This document shows, piece by piece, positions 28,098 to 36,440 of a stretch of 64,000 bases of DNA. Every line of letters begins with the position of its first letter. Positions within the stretch are counted from its first letter, which is position 1. This DNA is from Bacillota bacterium. Its GTDB lineage: Bacteria; Bacillota; Clostridia; Acetivibrionales; DTU013. The notes beneath the pieces were generated by a model. The model saw nothing but the letters and a program-made list of their open reading frames with translations, had not been told where the DNA came from and searched no databases. A program made the translations under genes and the position numbers. Location: contig JAEZCA010000008.1 of assembly GCA_023412665.1 (NCBI GenBank), positions 1-64,000 on the forward strand. Direction: 5' to 3'.

Positions 28098-28394
28098 CTA
28101 AACGGCATTGGAGCCGCTGGCTGCAGTATCGCCATTGAGCTGAATGAAGGCGCTTTCGCTTTCATCATACCCCACTTCAAAATCCCGGGAAGAGAACAGT
28201 TCTGAGGTGTCTGCCATAACCTCCCCGCCGGTGGTGGTGTCATTGGACAAACCGCTGTTTGATGCAGCAGGATCGTTAACAGTCTGCTGCTGATTGCTCG
28301 TACTATTTTGAGAATCGATCACAGTGCTGTTCTGACCGCATCCGGAAAACAATATCATACTCACCAGCAACAATGTGAGAATTGCATTTTTCAT
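28098..28394 (-). CDS. Lipoprotein N-terminal part of the interrupted DUF4353 protein
   Basis: 98 residues from ATG 28394 (AAAGGAGG 7 bases upstream; the ATG at 28412 would overlap that site). It has a lipoprotein signal with lipobox LFSGC, a low-complexity Asn/Ser/Thr linker, and then the conserved family start SELFSSRDFEVGYDESESAF, ending SGSNAV before TAG at 28098-28100. The next in-frame codons, ISGGTVTII, match the normal continuation of DUF4353 lipoproteins, so this is the first part of a split gene. It sits directly downstream of the DUF4956 gene. Confidence 0.75.
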   Translation of the reverse strand: MKNAILTLLLVSMILFSGCGQNSTVIDSQNSTSNQQQTVNDPAASNSGLSNDTTTGGEVMADTSELFSSRDFEVGYDESESAFIQLNGDTAASGSNAV

Positions 28395-28421
28395 TGTAAA
28401 GCCTCCTTTCATATCGCCTCA

Positions 28422-29117
28422 CTACAGTTCCATAGCAGTGGTTTCCTGTTTGGATACCGTAATTTCCAGATTGCCGTTCCTGCAGCGGAGCTTGTCGATC
28501 ATTTCCTTTTCTTTTTCCGCATCCCGTAAAGTCAGGTTATATGTCAGACGGAACATGCTGCCCATATTTGTGGTCTTGACCCGCACCAGTTCACGGGCAG
28601 TAGTATATTCCTCAAGGATTTCCTCAAATACACCGGTGTAATCCAGATCCTCGGGAATAGTAATATTCAGTGTCTTATAAACCGCTGCGTTTCTTTTTGA
28701 GCCAAAGTCCAGCCGGTTGCAGATCATCACGAGCGCACACATAATTAAAGCAAAGAGCAGTGCGAATGCCAGATAGCCCATACCTGTTATCAAACCGGCG
28801 CCCATGGCCAGAAAAAGCATGGTGATTTCCTTGGCATTACCGGGCACGGAGCGGAACCGAACGAGGCTGAATGCTCCGGCCACAGCAACACCCGCACCCA
28901 CGTTTCCATTTACCATCATGATTACAACACACACAACGGCTGGCAGCAGGGCAACGGTAACGATAAAGCTTTTCGTATAACGGCTGCGGTACATATATGC
29001 AAATGCCATAATCAGACCGATTACCAGCGAGCAGCCGATGCAAAGCAAAAATTCAGACACACTGATGATACTGGTCATGTCTGTATCGAACAGACCTTGA
29101 AACAAAGAATCAAGCAT
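28422..29117 (-). CDS. DUF4956 membrane protein
   Basis: 231 residues. There are four or so membrane helices in the first ~150 residues (VSEFLLCIGCSLVIGLIMAF, FIVTVALLPAVVCVVIMMVN, EITMLFLAMGAGLITGMGYL, AFALLFALIMCALVMIC), with the conserved GAFSLVRFRSVPGNAKEI loop. A soluble C-terminal domain follows. DUF4956 proteins are regularly encoded beside VTC-domain proteins and are thought to act with them at the membrane. It overlaps the VTC gene by 8 bases. Confidence 0.85.
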   Translation of the reverse strand: MLDSLFQGLFDTDMTSIISVSEFLLCIGCSLVIGLIMAFAYMYRSRYTKSFIVTVALLPAVVCVVIMMVNGNVGAGVAVAGAFSLVRFRSVPGNAKEITMLFLAMGAGLITGMGYLAFALLFALIMCALVMICNRLDFGSKRNAAVYKTLNITIPEDLDYTGVFEEILEEYTTARELVRVKTTNMGSMFRLTYNLTLRDAEKEKEMIDKLRCRNGNLEITVSKQETTAMEL

Positions 29118-29829
29118 ATATAGGTGCCTCCTTTTTTTGTTGAAATATTATTGATTGATAAGCGGTCCCGTATTTGGAATAGGATGTCTTATAAATATTC
29201 TCTTTAGACAGCACCCGGGTCATCCACAGCGGGATGCCGCCGGAGCATTTCAATTCCATCAGGACCAGGCCTTCAGGCAGAATCGGAGTCCCCCAAACAT
29301 CCGCTTCCAGGGACAGTTCCTTCTGGCGGCAAAGTATCCGGTCATCGAAGGTGACCCGAAAATCATCTCCGTTCCGGCTGTAGTAGGCTTCTCTTTCGTA
29401 GGATAAAAACAGCACCGGATGGAGCGTCTGATAATAGTCCAGAAAATATTCGATCTCATCGGAAATTTGTGATCTTTTACCTATGGGCGCCTTGCCCGCC
29501 ACCCATTCCATTGCATTCATTTCCGGCAGAGACAGACGGCGTTTGTAAACGACAGAATTATATTTCTTCTTGAGTTCCACAAACACGGGGCTTTCCGCGC
29601 TGCTCCTGGCGTAGCTTCGGATGCGGAGCTTTTCCTTATATGCAGGCCTTTCGATGGAGCGGCGGATCAGACGATAAGTGTCCGTGTCATAATAAATATT
29701 GCAGATCGTCGTGTGTCCGTACATATCCTGCTCCATATAAGGCTTCATCTCTCTGAGGATCTTCCCCTTCTGTGCCAGGTTGATGATATATTTAAATTCA
29801 TAGCGCATAAAAACATTTTTGTATGTCAT
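29110..29829 (-). CDS. VTC-domain protein (polyphosphate polymerase-like)
   Basis: 239 residues forming a single VTC triphosphate-tunnel domain: N-terminal FMRYEFKYII, basic strands RRSIERPAYKEKLRIRSY, and FVELKKKYNSVVYKRR with the ExK and arginines that line the tunnel, then the C-terminal acidic VLMELKC. Eukaryotic VTC4 makes polyphosphate from ATP; bacterial stand-alone versions have no established product. AAGGAGGC precedes ATG 29829. It is the first gene of a VTC-DUF4956-DUF4353 unit, transcribed away from the two-component system. Confidence 0.85.
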   Translation of the reverse strand: MTYKNVFMRYEFKYIINLAQKGKILREMKPYMEQDMYGHTTICNIYYDTDTYRLIRRSIERPAYKEKLRIRSYARSSAESPVFVELKKKYNSVVYKRRLSLPEMNAMEWVAGKAPIGKRSQISDEIEYFLDYYQTLHPVLFLSYEREAYYSRNGDDFRVTFDDRILCRQKELSLEADVWGTPILPEGLVLMELKCSGGIPLWMTRVLSKENIYKTSYSKYGTAYQSIIFQQKKEAPIYA

Positions 29830-30015
29830 AGGTCCTGCCTCCTTTATAGCTCAAGTTTACCGGAGCAACCATAACTGGACTTAAAAATCACAAAAAGTTC
29901 ACATTTATTTGCAGTGGTATGTTTTATTTATCAGGCATAAGAAGGTATAATTATTTTAATTTCATTTAATGTTAGTGGGTTATACTGTTGTTAAGAGGAA
30001 GAAAGAAGGTGTGTC

Positions 30016-30687
30016 ATGAAAATATTGCTGGCTGAGGATGAGCCTTCACTGGCTCGTGCCGTTGTCAAGATATTGGAAAATAACAATTATACTGCTGAAG
30101 CTGTCTATAACGGCGAGGATGCCTTGGCTTATCTGGAGACCGGAGAGTACGATGCTGCAATTTTAGATATCATGATGCCGAAAATGGATGGTATTACTGT
30201 GCTAAAAAAGCTCCGGGCAAGCGGAAATACCACACCGATCCTTATGCTGACTGCTAAGTCGGAGGTGGACGACAAGGTACTGGGGCTGGACAGCGGTGCC
30301 AACGATTATCTGACAAAACCCTTTGACAGCAAAGAGCTGCTGGCCAGGATCAGGGCCATGACAAGGGGACAGCATGCAGTCTATACAAAGATATCCTTTG
30401 GAAACATAACGCTGGACCGCGCTACATTTGAGCTTTCTTCCCCCAGCGGGAGCTTCCGGCTGGCCAACAAGGAGTTCCAGATGATGGAGATACTCATGAA
30501 CAATCCTCAGAGTCTTGTTTCCACAGAGCGATTCATGGATAAGATATGGGGATTTGACTCCGATACGGAGCTAAATGTGGTTTGGGTGTACATCTCGTAT
30601 CTGCGCAAAAAACTGTCCGCACTTGATGCGAATATTCAGATTCGGGCAGCTCGAAACGCTGGATACTCACTGGAGGTAATATCATGA
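30016..30687 (+). CDS. OmpR-family response regulator
   Basis: 223 residues. The receiver domain has its phospho-Asp in AILDIMMPKMDG (~residue 51), the conserved Thr in MLTAKSEVDD and the Lys in LTKPFDSKE. The C-terminal winged helix (~125-223) includes LANKEFQMMEILMNNPQSLV and VWVYISYLRKKL. GAAGGTGTG precedes ATG 30016. It is coupled to the kinase gene by a 4-base overlap and divergent from the VTC operon, which is the likely target. Confidence 0.93.
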   Translation: MKILLAEDEPSLARAVVKILENNNYTAEAVYNGEDALAYLETGEYDAAILDIMMPKMDGITVLKKLRASGNTTPILMLTAKSEVDDKVLGLDSGANDYLTKPFDSKELLARIRAMTRGQHAVYTKISFGNITLDRATFELSSPSGSFRLANKEFQMMEILMNNPQSLVSTERFMDKIWGFDSDTELNVVWVYISYLRKKLSALDANIQIRAARNAGYSLEVIS

Positions 30688-31910
30688 TAAAAAAGCTGCA
30701 GCGGAAATTCATACTGGTATCTATGGCAGCTTTCCTTGCTGTGCTCATAGTCATCATCGCAGGTATCAACATCGTGAACTATACAAATGTGACTCGCGAA
30801 GCAGATGAGCTGTTGGAAATACTTTCAAAAAACAAAGGCACATTTCCCCGTGGAAAAGGTGACCGAGGACAGCTTCCGCCCCATATGTCTCCCGAGATCC
30901 CTTATGAGACAAGATTTTTTTCCGTGGTTCTGGATCAGGAGACCGGATTGATCGTTCAGGCTGAGACCAGCAGGATCATCTCTGTAGACCGGGAGGCCGC
31001 TATAGCCTATGCCAGACAGATCCTCAATGACAGGCAAAGCAGCGGCTTTGTAGGAAACTTCCGCTTCATGATGAAGCTGGAAGATACGAATATGCGCGTT
31101 ATCTTCCTGGACTGCGGCAGAAGACTGGAAGCATTTCGCGGATTCCTGTTTGCGAGCATCGCTATTTCACTTATCGGCTTTATTATGGTCTTCACACTCA
31201 TCGCCATTCTCTCCAACAGGATTGTCCGGCCTATTTCCGAGAGCTACGAGAAGCAAAAGCGATTTATAACCGATGCAGGACATGAGATCAAAACACCGCT
31301 GACCATCATAAATGCGGATGTGGATGTCCTGAGAATGGAATCGGGAGAAAATGAGTGGCTGGAGGATATCCAAAAACAGGTGGAGCGGCTGACGGAACTG
31401 ACTAATGACCTTGTATATCTTGCGCGGATGGAGGAATCCGATAATAAGCTTCAGATGGTGGAATTCCCGTTTTCCGATGTTGTCAGTGAAACGGCAGATT
31501 CTTTCCATGCGCTGGCACAAACCAGGCACAAGGATTTTGATTATGCTATCCAGCCCATGCTCTGCCTGAATGGAAATGAAAAATCCATTCGGCAGTTAGT
31601 GGGGATACTGCTGGACAATGCATTGAAGTATTCTCCGGAAAACGGGAAAATCTCGCTGAAGGTTCAAAAGCAAAATGGAGCGATTTTGATGTCGGTATAT
31701 AACACGACTGAATATGTTGTGCTAAAGGAAAGCCTTTCGAAGCTCTTTGAACGTTTTTACCGGATAGACCCTTCCCGCAATTCCCAGACCGGCGGGCACG
31801 GAATCGGATTATCTGTTGCAAAAGCTATTGTCCTGGCACACAACGGTAAGATTCAAAGCACAACTGAGGACGGCCACTCACTGATGATCACAGTAACGTT
31901 CCCAATATAA
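30684..31910 (+). CDS. Sensor histidine kinase
   Basis: 408 residues. TM1 is ~9-29, then an extracytoplasmic sensor of about 120 residues, and TM2 ~152-176 (IAISLIGFIMVFTLIAIL). The HisKA phospho-acceptor is in DAGHEIKTPLTII, and the HATPase has N box LVGILLDNALKYSPE and G box GGHGIGLSVAKAI. The sensor has no recognised ligand domain. Together with the upstream regulator it forms a complete two-component pair. Confidence 0.93.
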   Translation: MIKKLQRKFILVSMAAFLAVLIVIIAGINIVNYTNVTREADELLEILSKNKGTFPRGKGDRGQLPPHMSPEIPYETRFFSVVLDQETGLIVQAETSRIISVDREAAIAYARQILNDRQSSGFVGNFRFMMKLEDTNMRVIFLDCGRRLEAFRGFLFASIAISLIGFIMVFTLIAILSNRIVRPISESYEKQKRFITDAGHEIKTPLTIINADVDVLRMESGENEWLEDIQKQVERLTELTNDLVYLARMEESDNKLQMVEFPFSDVVSETADSFHALAQTRHKDFDYAIQPMLCLNGNEKSIRQLVGILLDNALKYSPENGKISLKVQKQNGAILMSVYNTTEYVVLKESLSKLFERFYRIDPSRNSQTGGHGIGLSVAKAIVLAHNGKIQSTTEDGHSLMITVTFPI

Positions 31911-31932
31911 GAGCAAGCTTCCTCTAGCCAAA

Positions 31933-32415
31933 CTAATCAAGCAATTTGTAATAATAATCTTTCTGCTTGTCAAAAATGTACCCATTGGACAACAATACAT
32001 TATTAGACGGCAAGTTTTCTTTGTCCGGTTGTGCAATAATTTGCTTTGGGTGCTCTTTTTCTTTTATTGTATCAGTCAATAACCTTACGATAGCCTTTCC
32101 ATACCCTTTTCCTAAATATGCTTCATTGCCAATCAAGTAGTCTATGGAATAAGTATTATTCTTTTGATCAACATTATACCAATCTTCCATTTCATTTGCA
32201 TCAAAGCAATCATAATATTGACAAAAACCAATAGGTGTATTTCCATCCATGACAATAAAATGGTGTATCCACGAATAAGCTCCATTTCGATCATTAATCT
32301 CAGTAAGCCATTCATCCGGCTCTTCATACCACTTTAATATGTATTCTTTGTTTAACCATGTTGTAAGTAACACAATATCTTCATCGTTTATTGGTCTTAA
32401 AGTAATTTCTTTCAT
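31933..32415 (-). CDS. GNAT-family acetyltransferase (AAC(6')-like)
   Basis: 160 residues of GNAT fold. The N-terminal LRPINDEDIVLLTTWLNKEYILKWY and the acetyl-CoA-binding segment NEAYLGKGYGKAIVRLLTD (Q/RxxGxG/A-type loop) resemble the aminoglycoside 6'-N-acetyltransferase / Acetyltransf_8 branch. The substrate could be an aminoglycoside or another amine; resistance is not demonstrated by sequence. It is divergent from a TetR gene, with a shared operator region between. Confidence 0.78.
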   Translation of the reverse strand: MKEITLRPINDEDIVLLTTWLNKEYILKWYEEPDEWLTEINDRNGAYSWIHHFIVMDGNTPIGFCQYYDCFDANEMEDWYNVDQKNNTYSIDYLIGNEAYLGKGYGKAIVRLLTDTIKEKEHPKQIIAQPDKENLPSNNVLLSNGYIFDKQKDYYYKLLD

Positions 32416-32430
32416 AATCTATCCCCCAAA

Positions 32431-32540
32431 TATGAATAATTCTTCGCTTTCTTATTTTACACGTTACTATTTTCGAAGTCAACACAAATATGAATAATAC
32501 TTCATATTCGTTGACGAGCTAATGTTATAGGTGTTATACT
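32431..32540 (+). promoter_or_regulatory. Sigma-A promoter and operator between GNAT and tetR genes
   Basis: For tetR: TTGACG (32511-32516), 18-base spacer, TATACT (32535-32540). Immediately upstream is the palindrome ATATGAA-N6-TTCATAT (32488-32507). A lone ATATGAATAAT half-site at 32430-32440 lies next to the GNAT start. This is consistent with a TetR dimer controlling both directions. Confidence 0.65.
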
Positions 32541-32562
32541 TGATAAAAGAGGAGGTCTGGAA

Positions 32563-33177
32563 TTGAATAGTTTACCATTCATTAGAGAACCACAACAAAA
32601 ACGTTCTATAGATAAGAAAAGTAGGATAATAAATGCCGGCTTTGAACTTTTTTCCGAAAAAGGCTACCACAATACTAATACAACAGAAATAGCAAATAAA
32701 GCTGGCGTTTCTACCGGAACAGTATATAGTTACTTTAAGGACAAGAAGGATATTTATATTGCCTCATTTGAAAATTTCCTCAATATTCATCTTCAGCCAT
32801 TGGTAGATGATTTGGCAAATATGCCGAAGCCTATCGACATTAGACAGTTTGTTGATAAATGTATTGAGATATTTAGGAACCTCTACGTCAACTCAAAAAA
32901 GACAATCAACGAATTAGGAGCAATGCAGGAAACAGACCCTGAAATTATGCAACATTTCGCATGCTATGAGGACATGCTATTGTCCGCTTTTGTAAAAGCG
33001 CTTGATAGTCCAAATATAAATCAAAAAAATTTAGACGAGAAAATGTATCTTATTTATACATTAGCAGATGTATTAGGGCAAGAATACGCATTTGGCTATC
33101 ACAAAAGCATACGTCTAGAAATACTTCGCGAAGAAGTCACTAATATGCTCACCAATTTGCTGATACTAGATAAATAA
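32563..33177 (+). CDS. TetR-family transcriptional regulator
   Basis: 204 residues starting at TTG 32563 (GGAGGT 6-7 bases upstream). The TetR HTH spans ~20-65 (FSEKGYHNTNTTEIANKAGV, STGTVYSYFKDKKDIY), with a helical C-terminal effector domain. It is divergently transcribed from the GNAT acetyltransferase gene, with a palindromic operator between them, so local autoregulation and control of the acetyltransferase are likely. Confidence 0.88.
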   Translation: MNSLPFIREPQQKRSIDKKSRIINAGFELFSEKGYHNTNTTEIANKAGVSTGTVYSYFKDKKDIYIASFENFLNIHLQPLVDDLANMPKPIDIRQFVDKCIEIFRNLYVNSKKTINELGAMQETDPEIMQHFACYEDMLLSAFVKALDSPNINQKNLDEKMYLIYTLADVLGQEYAFGYHKSIRLEILREEVTNMLTNLLILDK

Positions 33178-33195
33178 ACCGATGAAGGTCAGATC

Positions 33196-33382
33196 ATTTA
33201 TTTCCCTGGGCAATAGGTACCGAGGTGTACAAAAATTCAACTGTTATATTTAGAATTGTTATTTTTTCAGGTACGGTATGAAATAATGAAATGGTATCAT
33301 TGATTATGTAACATAATAATGGGCAAATCATAATGTATGGGCAAAATAATTATGCAAGAGTTGACTTTTTGCACACTCTCCT
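33196..33382. repeat. Dispersed intergenic repeat, family C copy 2
   Basis: Diverged copy of 6621-6798 in the same orientation, with the same start, shared internal blocks and inverted ends (GAGGTGTACAAAAA against the complement of TTTTTGCACACTCTC). It begins 18 bases after the tetR stop and ends 45 bases before the M23 pseudogene. Confidence 0.65.
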
Positions 33383-33426
33383 ATAAATCGATTAATAATC
33401 AGTATATACTTATGGGTGGTGATACC

Positions 33427-34050
33427 ATGGATAGATTCATATCGGTTATAAGAAAGCTAAAATACCTTGGACTGCTGGGTATTCCCACACAAAGATATGC
33501 ATACGATTTCATAATCACTGACGAGCACCGGAGTAAGCTGTTCAGGCGATGCTTCTGATATAAAAAGCTATAACTGCTACAATAGAGACATAATTGCGCC
33601 GGCTGACGGAACTGTCGTCAATTTTAGAAATGACCATCCGGATTCAGAAACATATGGAAATGGTTTAACAGATCCCGATATAAAAGGCATCCGTGGAAAC
33701 TTCATTGTAGTCAGGCACACCGACAAAAAATACAGCTTTATCGCCCACCTTACGCCCGGCAGCATTACCGTTAAGAAGGGGCAGCAGGTGTGAAGCACGG
33801 TGAGCGCATTGCCCGCTGTGGGAATTCTGGCAATACCTCAGAGCCCTATGATGGCAAAGGGTTCTTTACATCGGCAGGCCTTCTAGTGGTGTTCGACGGA
33901 ATCAAAACAGGATATGCGGAAAACTATGATAAACTTGATCCGCGAAAGGCTTATATCCCCCATCCGACGAAGCTATCTATTTACACCGCGGACAATGTGT
34001 TGAAAACGCCGCATCCATATAAGTTAGTTGCCATTGGCTATACGCCGTAG
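33427..34050 (+). pseudogene. Broken M23-family peptidase gene
   Basis: Three consecutive pieces in different frames. The first is MDRFISVIRKLKYLGLLGIP (33427-33558). The second has PADGTVVNFRND, GNFIVVRHTDKKYSFIAHL and KKGQQV, ending TGA near 33793. The third begins KHGERIARCGNSGNTSEP and runs to 34050. Together they follow the LytM/M23 fold, but with at least two frameshifts. The second metal-binding HxH block expected after NTSEP is gone, so even a repaired protein would be inactive. Confidence 0.75.
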
Positions 34051-34256
34051 CGTTTACAGTATCTTGCAACAGGAACAGCGCGAACAGCAACCGCAAAAAT
34101 CACAGGGCATGGAACTGTAACCATGTCCCAAGCGTCAAGAATGGTATACTGTTTTCGTATCTAATTTGATAAATATATTCTGCTCAATATGCAACGGATT
34201 CATTTTTTTGTTGTCATTATATGTGAAGCTTCAAAAAATGCGAGGGGGCGTTAAAG

Positions 34257-34817
34257 ATGGATGATGAAATGATACTCGATTTGTATTGGGAGCGCTCCGA
34301 ATCGGCTATCAATGAAACTGCGAAAAAATATGGAGGATATTGCCTTACAATAGCAAATAACATTTTGCGAAATAACGAGGACGCAGAGGAATGTGTGAAT
34401 GATACATACCATAAAACATGGGACACCATACCGCCGCAACGTCCTACTATTTTTCGTGCGTTTTTAGGTAAAGTCACTCGCAATCTTTCACTCAATAAGT
34501 ATAAAGAGCAAAGAACCCAAAAACGCGGCGGCGACGATATTGCCTCGATATATAGCGAATTGGAAGATTGCATACCGCCAAACAGTAATGTTGAAATGGA
34601 ATATGAATCAAGCCTTGTTATTGGGGCAATAAACTCTTATTTGCTGTCATTGGACAGTGAGAACAGGATTGTATTTGTAAGGCGGTATTGGTATGCAGAT
34701 TCAATTCAAGCAATAGCTACATGCTTTCAAACGAGCGAAAGCAAGGTTAAGTCTATGCTTTTCCGAACACGCAACAAACTTAAAACCCATCTCGAAAACG
34801 AGGGAGTGATACTATGA
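34257..34817 (+). CDS. ECF-type RNA polymerase sigma factor
   Basis: 186 residues. Sigma region 2 (NNEDAEECVNDTYHKTWDTI) and region 4 (RIVFVRRYWYADSIQAIA, then SESKVKSMLFRTRNKLKTHL) are present with no region 3, as in extracytoplasmic-function sigma factors. GAGGGGG lies ~9 bases before ATG 34257. It overlaps the downstream membrane-protein gene by 4 bases, the usual sigma/anti-sigma arrangement. Confidence 0.88.
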   Translation: MDDEMILDLYWERSESAINETAKKYGGYCLTIANNILRNNEDAEECVNDTYHKTWDTIPPQRPTIFRAFLGKVTRNLSLNKYKEQRTQKRGGDDIASIYSELEDCIPPNSNVEMEYESSLVIGAINSYLLSLDSENRIVFVRRYWYADSIQAIATCFQTSESKVKSMLFRTRNKLKTHLENEGVIL

Positions 34818-36151
34818 AATCCGAAAAACTGATGGACTACATCGGGCAAATAGATGACAGTATAATTGTAGAAGCTGATGTTAAGTCGGCAAAAATCAAA
34901 CCCAGCAAGCGGTCTTGGATAAAGTGGGTATCTGTTGCCGCTGCCGCCTGTCTGATCATTGCTGTTCCGTTTATGCTGAATCGGACACAGCCAACTAACC
35001 CTATTGATTTTTCTGGCCTACCAAAACTTGCTGTGAACACCGAGTTCGGAGCGATGGGCTTTGAAGGCTATTTAGCTTATGATGTCAGCGAATTGCAGAA
35101 TGGTAATCCGTGGACAGAAAATAACGACCTCTCAACCATGCCTGTGTTTACCAATCCAAATGGGTACGACAGAGCGGGCGCACCGATAAACGGTTTATCT
35201 CCAGAAGAAATACTTGCCGAAGCAGAAAGAATTGCAAATCTATTTGGTCTGGAAATAACATCACTATACACAGAGCCTACACTGGAGCAAATAGAGCAGA
35301 TTAAGCAAAAGTTAGAAGCCGTCCAAGCATCCGAAGAGGAAGTGCGTCAAAATACAAGTATATATCGGGCAACTGCTGAATGTAACGGCGCGGAAATTGA
35401 GATTCAAAAGGACGGGCATATTCTTTTGACACTGACCCCGGAAACGGCTGATTTAGCAAAAGAAATCGAAAAACTCAGCGTTTACGACAGCTTTACTATC
35501 TCTTTTGAATACGGATATGAATCAATAGGTGACACTATGTATGGCATCGGACTTCCGTTACCTAACGGATATAGTTTCACTTTTGGTAACACTTCCAATG
35601 AACATGCTATGGCGATAACGCAATATCTCTTTTCGGAGTACGGCGCTTTTACGGAAATAACAACGCCCGGTTATAACCTCGCAGCCGATTACACATACAG
35701 CGGAGTTCTTACACGTTTGAACACTTTCGTTTTTGAAAACGCGGGAAGTCTTACGGAGCGAATACTCAATTACCATTTTAATAGGCTCTATTTCAGTGCA
35801 ACCGATTTAGGCGGTTTGGGCGGGATTAGGTATAGCAAAATCGATTTGTCACAAAAAATCGGTGACTATCCTATAATCACAACCGAAGAAGCCCGTAAAC
35901 TTTTACTCGAAAATCATTATATAACAACTATTCCCGAAGCATTACCGAGCGAGGAATATATCGCTCATGTTGAGTTGATGTATCGTACAAGCGGACGGGA
36001 TTCGGTATTCATGCCATATTACAAGTTCTTGGTAGAAATGCCGGCAATGGAGCAGGAAAATGGACTAAAAACCTTTGGGGCATTCTATGTTCCGGCGGTT
36101 CAAAGTGAGTTTTTGGAAAATATGCCGTTATGGGATGGCAGTTTTAATTAG
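34814..36151 (+). CDS. Membrane-anchored protein, probable anti-sigma partner
   Basis: 445 residues. A short cytoplasmic N-terminus (1-34, MKSEKLMDYIGQIDDSIIVE) precedes a single membrane helix (~36-55, WVSVAAAACLIIAVPFML) and a large extracytoplasmic domain without a recognised family. Size, topology and translational coupling to an ECF sigma factor point to a regulator that releases the sigma factor on an envelope signal. The cytoplasmic part is short and lacks the ZAS HCxxC motif, so the mechanism would differ from classic zinc anti-sigma factors. Confidence 0.65.
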   Translation: MKSEKLMDYIGQIDDSIIVEADVKSAKIKPSKRSWIKWVSVAAAACLIIAVPFMLNRTQPTNPIDFSGLPKLAVNTEFGAMGFEGYLAYDVSELQNGNPWTENNDLSTMPVFTNPNGYDRAGAPINGLSPEEILAEAERIANLFGLEITSLYTEPTLEQIEQIKQKLEAVQASEEEVRQNTSIYRATAECNGAEIEIQKDGHILLTLTPETADLAKEIEKLSVYDSFTISFEYGYESIGDTMYGIGLPLPNGYSFTFGNTSNEHAMAITQYLFSEYGAFTEITTPGYNLAADYTYSGVLTRLNTFVFENAGSLTERILNYHFNRLYFSATDLGGLGGIRYSKIDLSQKIGDYPIITTEEARKLLLENHYITTIPEALPSEEYIAHVELMYRTSGRDSVFMPYYKFLVEMPAMEQENGLKTFGAFYVPAVQSEFLENMPLWDGSFN

Positions 36152-36177
36152 AAAACCTAATGAGTTAGTTCTTATGG

Positions 36178-36208
36178 GGCAGGGCTTGACGCTCTGCCTT
36201 ATTTTTTG
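36178..36208 (+). terminator. Rho-independent terminator of the ECF operon
   Basis: GGCAGGGC-TTGAC-GCTCTGCC stem-loop (8 bp with one G-T pair) followed by TTATTTTTT, 26 bases after the stop at 36151. Confidence 0.8.
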
Positions 36209-36333
36209 CTCTTTTACGTCCGTTCCGACTATCAAGGCTATCAATGGACAGGTAGTATTTTTTGCACAGAACGCAAAAAAATCTCCACCCTTAAACCATT
36301 GACAGGCTTGTTTTTGCCGTAGCATTACGCTGC

Positions 36334-36379
36334 CGAAAACGGGGAACAGAATTATTTTTTATCCTGTTCCCCGTTTTCG
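36334..36379. repeat. Perfect 16-bp hairpin
   Basis: Inverted repeat 36334-36349 / 36364-36379 with a 14-base AT-rich loop, between the ECF operon and the convergent MFS gene. No T-tract follows either side, so termination function is uncertain. The rest of 36209-36440 holds no supported gene. Confidence 0.55.
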
Positions 36380-36440
36380 TCTGCCAATACTAACCGCGTT
36401 GTGAGAAGAGTAAAAGGGACTCCATCAGTATGCGGTTCTT

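Noticed and set aside
36209..36440. Possible gene fragment between the ECF operon and the MFS gene
   Set aside because: Short frames without start signals; no recognised domain.
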